Part shown: one piece after another, positions 1-5,337 of the stretch
Layout of the letters: each line of letters begins with the position of its first letter
Position numbering within the stretch: the stretch's first letter is position 1
The notes under the pieces: model-generated
What the model saw: only the letters and a program-made list of their open reading frames with translations
Database searches by the model: none
Told to the model about the DNA's origin: nothing
Program-made: the position numbers and the translations under genes
Assembly: GCA_031370485.1 (NCBI GenBank)
Contig: JANMQK010000405.1
Coordinates: 1-14,359, forward strand
Direction: 5' to 3'
Length of the DNA: 14,359 bases
From: JANMQK01 sp031370485
GTDB lineage: Bacteria > Acidobacteriota > Polarisedimenticolia > Gp22-AA2

Positions 1-71
1 GGCCCGGGGTCGCGGGGCACGCGGTCGCGGCGGCCGGATCGGCAAAGACCGCCGGACGGCCGCCGCCCCTG

Positions 72-99
72 CGCCTCGGAGCCCGTCGCTCCGTAGGCG
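72..99. repeat. Stem-loop, 11 bp with one bulged base
   Basis: The left arm 72-82 (CGCCTCGGAGC) pairs fully with 88-93 plus 95-99 (GCTCCG and AGGCG), leaving T94 bulged and a five-base loop CCGTC. The stem is strong on either strand. No run of T follows on either side, so a classical intrinsic terminator is not shown. It could be a transcript-end hairpin or part of an unrecognised structured RNA. Confidence 0.5.
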
Positions 100-167
100 G
101 GGCGCGACTTTGCTGCTTGCCCGGTAATGCCAACACTCAAAGGGTCGGGGAGAGCCGGGAGGGCCGG

Positions 168-203
168 GCTGCGCTCACTGGCACGTGTTGCACTGAGCGT
201 AGC
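168..203. repeat. Stem-loop, 10 bp with one G-T pair, downstream of folK
   Basis: The left arm 168-177 (GCTGCGCTCA) pairs with 194-203 (TGAGCGTAGC). There is one G-T wobble, which would be C-A on the minus-strand RNA. The 16-base loop contains CACGTG. The structure lies about 30 bases beyond the folK stop codon, where a terminator could sit, but no T-tract follows in the folK direction. Its role is unproven. Confidence 0.4.
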
Positions 204-232
204 GAGCTCTCAGGTGCGCAGGGCGGGGGGGT

Positions 233-727
233 TCAGGCGCGGAAAAGTTCAACGCGGGAGCGATCGGGGCAGGCCTCCAGTAGCTCCAGGACGGTCCGGC
301 CCAGAATGGGATGCCGTGCCCCGGGGGCGATCTCGGCCAGCGGGACCAGGACGAACCGCCGCTGATGCATGCGCGGGTGGGGCAACAGGAGACCCGGCCC
401 CCGGCGGATCTCGCCGCCGCAGAGCAGGAGATCGAGGTCGATGACGCGCGGACCGCATTCCGTCGTGCGGATTCGCCCCATCGCCCGCTCGACCTCCAGA
501 CAAAGTTCGAGCAGCGCCTCGGGCGGGCCCTCCCAGGGGCAGCCGATCACCTGGTTCAGGAACTCACCCTGGTCCGTCACCCCCACGGGGTCGGTGCGAT
601 AGACGGGTGAAACGTGGGTCGCCACCGCGCCCTGCTTCGTCAGGCGCTCGACCGCCAGCCGGAGGCTGCCCCCACGGTCACCCAGATTCGACCCCAGGCC
701 AATGAAGGAAAAGTGCGCTCTCTCCAT
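233..727 (-). CDS. folK: 2-amino-4-hydroxy-6-hydroxymethyldihydropteridine pyrophosphokinase (HPPK)
   Basis: HPPK transfers pyrophosphate from ATP to 6-hydroxymethyl-7,8-dihydropterin in the cytoplasm, the step before dihydropteroate synthase in folate synthesis. The 164-residue product has the normal family length. It opens with FIGLGSNLGDR (residues 8-18), has YRTDPVG (43-49) and FLNQV (56-60), and carries the family signature CGPRVIDLDLLL (91-102), whose D97 and D99 match the Mg-binding aspartates. HPRMHQRRFVLVPLAEIAP (117-135) is the conserved C-terminal block. The residues before the signature read TTE rather than the more usual basic/aromatic residues, a minor deviation. The ATG at 727 is chosen because LGSN normally starts within about ten residues of the N-terminus. 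A TTG at 742 would add MFLGK and is possible, since the putative -10 lies close to it. The gene is alone on its strand here and divergent from the TPR gene. Confidence 0.93.
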   Translation of the reverse strand: MERAHFSFIGLGSNLGDRGGSLRLAVERLTKQGAVATHVSPVYRTDPVGVTDQGEFLNQVIGCPWEGPPEALLELCLEVERAMGRIRTTECGPRVIDLDLLLCGGEIRRGPGLLLPHPRMHQRRFVLVPLAEIAPGARHPILGRTVLELLEACPDRSRVELFRA

Positions 728-750
728 TTTCCCCAGGAACAATCCCTATC

Positions 751-778
751 TATATAGAAACAATTGACTTCTTTTCAA
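751..778 (-). promoter_or_regulatory. Putative sigma70-type promoter of folK
   Basis: Read on the minus strand, TTGAAA (778-773) is followed after 16 bases by TATATA (756-751). Transcription would start near 744, giving a leader of about 17 bases before the ATG at 727, or almost none before the TTG at 742. The -35 overlaps the left copy of an 11-bp inverted repeat (774-784). The AT content is far above that of the surrounding genes. Confidence 0.45.
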
Positions 779-890
779 TGAAGACGCCCCGGGCGAGGGC
801 AGAAACGGGGTCGGGAGGCTTCATTGTCGTTGACACGCAAACATAGCATTTGCTACCATTCGCGGATCGAAAATCATTATCTTCATTGAA
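774..890. repeat. Perfect 11-bp inverted repeat in the divergent intergenic region
   Basis: TTCAATGAAGA at 774-784 recurs as its exact reverse complement TCTTCATTGAA at 880-890, with 95 bases between. The left copy overlaps the putative folK -35. The right copy lies about 15-25 bases after the predicted start of the TPR transcript. The arrangement suggests a pair of operator half-sites serving both promoters, but no regulator is identified. Confidence 0.5.
830..859 (+). promoter_or_regulatory. Sigma70-type promoter of the TPR-glmU genes
   Basis: A perfect -35 hexamer TTGACA (830-835) is followed after 18 bases by TACCAT (854-859), preceded by TGC as in extended -10 promoters. Transcription would start near 866, giving a leader of about 100 bases before the ATG at 968. 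The spacer contains the inverted repeat GCAAA (837-841) / TTTGC (849-853), and the leader contains the 10-bp palindrome CAACGCGTTG (893-902). Both are possible operator sites. Confidence 0.6.
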
Positions 891-967
891 CTCAACGCGT
901 TGTACCGTCGCGGGATCGCCCGCGGCATCCACCCGGCGGCAAGACCGCGAGGCACGAACGGAGAGAA

Positions 968-1516
968 ATGAAGAAGCCAGTGAAAAAAACCGTCAAGACC
1001 CCCGGCGTCCCCTCGTCGAACGCCTGGATGATCCAGGACAAGGCGCTCAAGGATCTGGAGCGGGGGATGAACCACCTGCACCGGCAGAACTACACTGAGG
1101 CCCTCGCTCATTTCCAGTCGCTCGCAGAGGACAGCACTCATGAGAAGGAGCTCATCGACCGGGCGCAGATCTACGCGAAGATCTGCAAGGGGATGCTCGA
1201 GCGGAAACCGGCCACACCCAAGAAGCCCGAGGATCTCTTCTATCTGGGAGTCATCAAGGCCAACCAGGCGGAGTACGTTGAAGCCGCCGAATTGCTCGAC
1301 CGCGCGCTGCAGGCGAACCCCAAGGACGAGAAGGCGCATTACGTCCTGGCCTCAACACTTGCCCTCAAGGGGGACCGGCCCGAAGCGCTCAGGCATTTGA
1401 AGGAAGCGATCGATCTCAACGCCACGAACCGTGTTTACGCCATGAACGACCCCGACTTCGAGCCGATCAGGGAGGACGAAGGCTTCCAGAACCTGATCCA
1501 CCCGGAGGAGAGCTGA
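968..1516 (+). CDS. Small TPR protein with end-of-group tail
   Basis: This 182-residue, probably cytoplasmic protein has no signal peptide. It begins with a Lys-rich stretch (KKPVKKTVK, residues 2-10). TPR-like helices lie at about 24-57, followed by clearer TPR units at about 87-120 (FYLGVIKANQAEYVEAAELL) and 121-154 (ALKGDRPEALRHLKEAI). The tail, NDPDFEPIREDEGFQNLI (160-177), matches the motif that typically closes such TPR proteins. The ATG has the ribosome binding site GGAGAG at 960-965. It is the first gene after the promoter at 830-859 and lies 22 bases ahead of glmU, so co-transcription is likely. TPR folds mediate protein-protein contacts; the partner is unknown. Its Lys/Pro-rich start resembles that of the next gene product. 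Confidence 0.8.
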   Translation: MKKPVKKTVKTPGVPSSNAWMIQDKALKDLERGMNHLHRQNYTEALAHFQSLAEDSTHEKELIDRAQIYAKICKGMLERKPATPKKPEDLFYLGVIKANQAEYVEAAELLDRALQANPKDEKAHYVLASTLALKGDRPEALRHLKEAIDLNATNRVYAMNDPDFEPIREDEGFQNLIHPEES

Positions 1517-1538
1517 TTCCCTGGGGCCAGGGCCCTTT

Positions 1539-3326
1539 GTGAGCATCAGGAAGAAAAAGCCCATCAAGAAGAGCAAGCCCGGCACATCGCGGCGGGGCGG
1601 ACAGTATCCCCGCGGCAATGGGCCGGCGCCAAAGGCGTCGGCAAGGCCCACGCCGAAGCCGGGGCGCCCGTCGCCCGCCCAATCCATCAGCGCTCATGCC
1701 GGCGGGGCGGCTCCCATCCCGAACCACAGCAGGACCGCGGGCCTTCGTCCCGCCCCCCTGACCGGAGCGGTCGCGAGCGGTCCGGCGTCCGCGGCGCGCG
1801 GTCTGTCGAACCATTCGGTCACCCCTTCCGTCTATCCCCTGCGCCCGGTCGGCGCGCTCCCCGCCGACGATCCCCAGGACCTGCGCCGTGCATCGTCCGC
1901 CACCAAGAAGCGCGATCTCTGCGCCCTCATCCTGGCGGCCGGCCTCGGGAAGAGAATGCACTCCAAGGTCTCCAAGCTGCTGCACGCCGTGGCCGGCCGG
2001 CCGATGGTCCGGCACGTGGTCGAGGCGACGCGCGAGGCGAGTGTCGGGCGAACCGTCGTCGTCGTTGGCAACCAGGCCGACGGGATGCGTCAGGCGGTCG
2101 GCGACAGTGACAAGCGGATCGCCTTCGCCTTCCAGAAAGAGCAGCTCGGCACCGGCCACGCGGTCCTCTCGGCCGAGCGGCTGCTTCATGGCTACCAGGG
2201 GGACGTGCTGATCCTCAACGGCGACCTGCCTGCCCTCAAGGCCGACACCCTGATGCGGTTCGTGGCCTTTCACCGCGAGTCGGGGGCCCCGCTCTCCCTG
2301 ATGACCACCGTGGTCGCCGACCCGCGGGGGTACGGCAGGGTGATTCGCAATTATGCCGCCGACGTCTCGCGCATCGTCGAGGAGTCCGACGCCACCCCCG
2401 AGGAGCGCTCCACCCAGGAGATCAACTGCGGCATCTACTGCGCCGACGCGACGCACCTGTTCCGGCCTCTCAAGCGGGCCACGGCCAACAATGTGCAGGG
2501 GGAGATCTACCTCACCGACCTGGTCGAGATCCTCAGGCGCGAGGGCCGCAAGGTCGCCGCCTACAGGCACCCGGACCCGGCGGAGGTCCTCGGGGTGAAC
2601 GACCGGCTCGAGCTGGCCGCGGCGGCGCGCGCCCTCTACCGCCGCAAGGCGGAGACCCTCATGATTTCGGGGGTGACCCTGGTCGATCCGGAGACGACCT
2701 ACATCGACGCCGGCGTCAAGGTGGGCCCCGACACCATCATCGAGCCGGGGGTCATGCTCCTGGGGCAGACCGAGGTCGGCGACGAGGTGCGCATCGGTGC
2801 CGGGTGCCGAATCACGGACTCGAAGGTGGGAGACCAGACCGTCATCCTGCCCTACTGCGTCATCACCGCCTCGCGGATCGGGCGCGCCTGCCGGGTCGGG
2901 CCCTTCGCCCACCTGAGGCCCGAGAGCACCCTCGACGAGGAGGCCCACGTCGGCAACTTCGTCGAGACGAAGAAGACCCGGATCGGCCGCGGCAGCAAGG
3001 CGAACCACCTGTCCTACCTCGGCGACGCGGAGATCGGCAAGGGAGCGAACATCGGCGCCGGCACCATCACCTGCAACTTCGACGGGGTGGCCAAGCACCG
3101 CACCATCATCGAGGACGACGTCTTCATCGGCAGCGACACGCAGCTGGTGGCCCCGGTCCGGATCCGCCGCGGGGCCTTCATCGGCGCCGGCTCGACCATC
3201 ACCAAGGACGTGCCTCCCCACGCCCTGGCTCTGGCCCGGGGCCGGCAGGAGATCAAGGAAGGCTGGGCCAGGCGGTTCGGCCCGGCCGCCCGCCGGAAGG
3301 GCCCCTCCGGAGGCTCCGGGAAGTAG
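1539..3326 (+). CDS. glmU: Bifunctional GlcN-1-P acetyltransferase / GlcNAc-1-P uridylyltransferase with long N-terminal extension
   Basis: GlmU acetylates glucosamine-1-phosphate with acetyl-CoA and then joins the product to UTP, giving UDP-GlcNAc for peptidoglycan and LPS. The uridylyltransferase domain (about 126-355) has LAAGLGKRM (132-140), K146 in the PKVLH-equivalent site, QLGTGHA (202-208), NGDLP with D229, IVEES (279-283), EINCGIY (294-300) and N354 in GVNDRL. The left-handed beta-helix acetyltransferase domain (about 376-577) has R460, K478 in VGNFVETKK, H490 as the expected catalytic base, Y493, N504 and N513. The family normally starts right at the LAAG motif; here about 124 basic, Pro/Ala/Gly-rich residues precede it. 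The only ATG, GTG or TTG in frame between 1539 and M140 is the GTG at 1539, so the extension is probably translated, although the ribosome binding site (AGGG near 1529-1532) is weak. Initiation at a CTG is the alternative. Confidence 0.93.
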   Translation: MSIRKKKPIKKSKPGTSRRGGQYPRGNGPAPKASARPTPKPGRPSPAQSISAHAGGAAPIPNHSRTAGLRPAPLTGAVASGPASAARGLSNHSVTPSVYPLRPVGALPADDPQDLRRASSATKKRDLCALILAAGLGKRMHSKVSKLLHAVAGRPMVRHVVEATREASVGRTVVVVGNQADGMRQAVGDSDKRIAFAFQKEQLGTGHAVLSAERLLHGYQGDVLILNGDLPALKADTLMRFVAFHRESGAPLSLMTTVVADPRGYGRVIRNYAADVSRIVEESDATPEERSTQEINCGIYCADATHLFRPLKRATANNVQGEIYLTDLVEILRREGRKVAAYRHPDPAEVLGVNDRLELAAAARALYRRKAETLMISGVTLVDPETTYIDAGVKVGPDTIIEPGVMLLGQTEVGDEVRIGAGCRITDSKVGDQTVILPYCVITASRIGRACRVGPFAHLRPESTLDEEAHVGNFVETKKTRIGRGSKANHLSYLGDAEIGKGANIGAGTITCNFDGVAKHRTIIEDDVFIGSDTQLVAPVRIRRGAFIGAGSTITKDVPPHALALARGRQEIKEGWARRFGPAARRKGPSGGSGK

Positions 3327-3328
3327 AC

Positions 3329-3346
3329 GGCGCACTCCGGAGCGCC
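3329..3346 (+). terminator. Possible weak terminator hairpin after glmU
   Basis: GGCGC (3329-3333) pairs with GCGCC (3342-3346) around an 8-base loop, three bases after the glmU stop. It is followed by a pyrimidine run of C and T (about 3351-3367) rather than a pure T-tract. It could slow or end transcription before the separate glmS promoter, but the five-bp stem is short. Confidence 0.25.
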
Positions 3347-3388
3347 CGATCCCCCCCTTTCCCCTTTGCACGGGAGCCCCACCCGTCC

Positions 3389-3394
3389 TATATT
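3389..3394 (+). promoter_or_regulatory. Putative -10 box for a near-leaderless glmS transcript
   Basis: TATATT matches the -10 consensus at five of six positions and ends 11 bases before the ATG at 3406. Initiation would fall at about 3401-3403, leaving a 5' leader of only a few bases, in line with the lack of a Shine-Dalgarno sequence upstream. No good -35 is seen; TTTGCA at 3365-3370 is at best weak. The 79-base gap before glmS is too short for a glmS ribozyme, and none was recognised. Confidence 0.4.
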
Positions 3395-3405
3395 GTGTGT
3401 CCATC

Positions 3406-5244
3406 ATGTGCGGCATCGTCGGGTACATCGGGCACAAGAAGGTCAGCACCGTCCTCCTGGACGGGCTCCGGAGGCTCGAGTACCGCGGATACGACTCGGC
3501 GGGCATCGCCGTCATCAACGGCGGCGCCATCCAGGTGGTCCGCAGCGCCGGGAAGCTCCGGGAGCTCGAGGAGAGCCTGCGTCTGACCCCGATGGAGGGC
3601 ACCTTCGGCCTCGGCCACACGCGCTGGGCCACCCACGGGCGGCCGACGGAGGAAAACGCCCACCCGCACCGCGACTGCACCGGATCGATGGTCGTGGTCC
3701 ACAACGGCATCATCGAGAACTACAAGGAAATCAAAAAGGAACTCGCCCAGGCCGGGCACCAGTTCAAGACCGAGACCGACACCGAGGTCATCGCCCACCT
3801 GATCGAGGAGCACCGCAAGGCGGGGGCGGCGACGCTTGACGAGGCGGTCCGCCGGGCCTTGCCGCGCCTCACGGGGTCCTATGCCTTCGCGGTCGTATCG
3901 ACCCAGGACCCCGGCAAGATCGTGGCCGCGCGCAACGGCCCGCCGCTGGTCATCGGGCTGGGAAAAGACGAGTACTTCGTCGCCTCCGACATACCCGCCA
4001 TCCTGAACCACACGCGGGACGTCTTCTTCCTCCACGACCGCGAGATGGCGGTCGTGACCGAGGGCGGGGTGGAGGTCACCGACCCCGAGGGACGGCCGGT
4101 CGCCAAGCAGGTCCAGCGCATCACCTGGGACCCGATCATGGCCGAGAAGTCCGGTTTCAAGCATTTCATGCTGAAGGAGATCTACGAGCAGCCCCGCGCC
4201 ATCCGTGACACGCTCCTCGGGCGCGTGTCCCAGGACACCGGCAAGATCTTCCTCGACGAGATGGAGATCACGGACGACGAGTTCCGGGCCTGCGCGAAGC
4301 TGCACATCGTCGCCTGCGGCACCTCGTGGCACGCCGGGCTGGTCGGCAAGTTCCTGATCGAGAGGCTGGCGCGGCTCCCGGTCGAGGTCGATATCGCGAG
4401 CGAGTTCCGCTACCGCAACCCGATCCTCGACAAGAACCACCTGGTGCTCGTCATCAGCCAGTCGGGCGAGACGGCGGACACGCTGGCCGCGCAGCGCGAG
4501 GCGCGGCGCCGCGGCGTGAAGACGCTGGCGATCTGCAACGTCGTGGGCTCGATGGTGACGCGCGAGGCGCAGGGTGTCGTCTACACGCACGCCGGGCCCG
4601 AGATCGGCGTCGCCTCGACCAAGGCCTTCACAGCGCAGATTGCGGCGCTGCACCTGCTGGCGCTGCGCATCGGGCTGCTGCGCGGCACGCTGTCGCCCGA
4701 CGACGCGAAAGAGCAGATCAAGGGCCTGCTGCACCTTCCGACGCAGATCGAGCAGATCCTGACCAAGGACCCGGAGATCGAGGAGATCGCCAAGGACACC
4801 TTTCGCGCCTCCGACTTCCTGTACCTCGGCCGCGGCATCAACTACCCCATCGCGCTTGAGGGGGCGCTCAAGCTCAAGGAGATCTCCTACATCCACGCCG
4901 AGGGATACCCGGCCGGCGAGATGAAGCACGGGCCGATCGCCCTCATCGATCGCAACCTCCCGGTCGTCGCGCTCGTGTTCGGCGACACCCTCTACGAGAA
5001 GATGATGACGAACGTCGAGGAGGCCCGCGCACGGGATGGATCGATCATCATGGTCACGACCGAGGGAAACGAGGAGGCGGGGCGCCGCTGCCAGCACGTC
5101 GTGACGATCCCGCGCGCCTCCGAGCTGCTGACCCCGATCCTCGCGGCCATCCCCCTGCAGCTGCTGGCGTACCACATCGCACTGCGGCGCGGCTGCGACG
5201 TCGACCAGCCCCGCAACCTCGCCAAGTCGGTCACGGTCGAGTAG
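3406..5244 (+). CDS. glmS: Glutamine-fructose-6-phosphate aminotransferase (isomerizing)
   Basis: GlmS makes glucosamine-6-phosphate from fructose-6-phosphate and glutamine, the first committed step toward UDP-GlcNAc, in the cytoplasm. The ATG at 3406 is chosen over an in-frame GTG at 3397 because class II amidotransferases need the catalytic cysteine (here residue 2, MCGIVGYIG) exposed by Met removal. The 612-residue length is normal. The glutaminase domain (2 to about 240) has YRGYDSAGIA (26-35), GHTRWATHG (70-78), HNGIIEN (99-105) and TETDTEV (122-128). Two SIS isomerase domains follow, with CGTSWHAG (304-311), SQSGETADT (351-359), the EGALKLKEISYIHAEGY block (485-501), EMKHGP (505-510) and the conserved C-terminus DVDQPRNLAKSVTVE. 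It lies directly downstream of glmU, forming a UDP-GlcNAc supply cluster that lacks glmM. Confidence 0.96.
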   Translation: MCGIVGYIGHKKVSTVLLDGLRRLEYRGYDSAGIAVINGGAIQVVRSAGKLRELEESLRLTPMEGTFGLGHTRWATHGRPTEENAHPHRDCTGSMVVVHNGIIENYKEIKKELAQAGHQFKTETDTEVIAHLIEEHRKAGAATLDEAVRRALPRLTGSYAFAVVSTQDPGKIVAARNGPPLVIGLGKDEYFVASDIPAILNHTRDVFFLHDREMAVVTEGGVEVTDPEGRPVAKQVQRITWDPIMAEKSGFKHFMLKEIYEQPRAIRDTLLGRVSQDTGKIFLDEMEITDDEFRACAKLHIVACGTSWHAGLVGKFLIERLARLPVEVDIASEFRYRNPILDKNHLVLVISQSGETADTLAAQREARRRGVKTLAICNVVGSMVTREAQGVVYTHAGPEIGVASTKAFTAQIAALHLLALRIGLLRGTLSPDDAKEQIKGLLHLPTQIEQILTKDPEIEEIAKDTFRASDFLYLGRGINYPIALEGALKLKEISYIHAEGYPAGEMKHGPIALIDRNLPVVALVFGDTLYEKMMTNVEEARARDGSIIMVTTEGNEEAGRRCQHVVTIPRASELLTPILAAIPLQLLAYHIALRRGCDVDQPRNLAKSVTVE

Positions 5245-5261
5245 CCCCCGCGCCACGGGGG
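5245..5261 (+). terminator. Terminator-like hairpin after glmS
   Basis: Immediately after the glmS stop codon, CCCCCG (5245-5250) pairs with CGGGGG (5256-5261) around the 5-base loop CGCCA. No T-tract follows, so it may be a pause or 3'-end protecting hairpin rather than a full intrinsic terminator. Confidence 0.35.
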
Positions 5262-5321
5262 GTGGTGCAGCGATTTCGCCGCGGGTTGCGCGGCACGCCA
5301 CCTGGAGGCTCCGATTCGCTG

Positions 5322-5330
5322 TGAGATAAT
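5322..5330 (+). promoter_or_regulatory. Extended -10 promoter giving a leaderless helicase mRNA
   Basis: TGA followed by GATAAT (5325-5330) fits the extended -10 pattern with five of six consensus bases. The gap to the ATG at 5338 is only seven bases, so transcription should begin at or within a base of the start codon. No Shine-Dalgarno sequence lies at the usual distance; the nearest purine block, GGAGG at 5304-5308, is about 29 bases upstream. No clear -35 is present. Confidence 0.45.
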
Positions 5331-5337
5331 CCCCGCC

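Larger units (their letters stand above)
1..232. other. Non-coding left edge, downstream of folK
   Basis: No reading frame on either strand looks like a gene here. The short plus-strand frames starting at 117 and 127 run antisense through folK and have low-complexity Arg/Gly/Ser translations. The stretch holds two stem-loops, at 72-99 and 168-203, described separately. No tRNA arms, rRNA segment or mobile-element end was recognised. The region may be the 3' flank of folK plus the flank of a gene outside the window. Confidence 0.5.

Noticed and set aside
3327..3405. glmS ribozyme upstream of glmS
   Set aside because: The gap is only 79 bases, contains none of the recognisable ribozyme core, and the gene appears to be nearly leaderless.
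1467..3713. 748-codon open frame on the minus strand opposite glmU
   Set aside because: Its translation is low-complexity and matches no family, while the plus strand carries full GlmU motifs. Long antisense frames are expected when third positions are G/C-rich.
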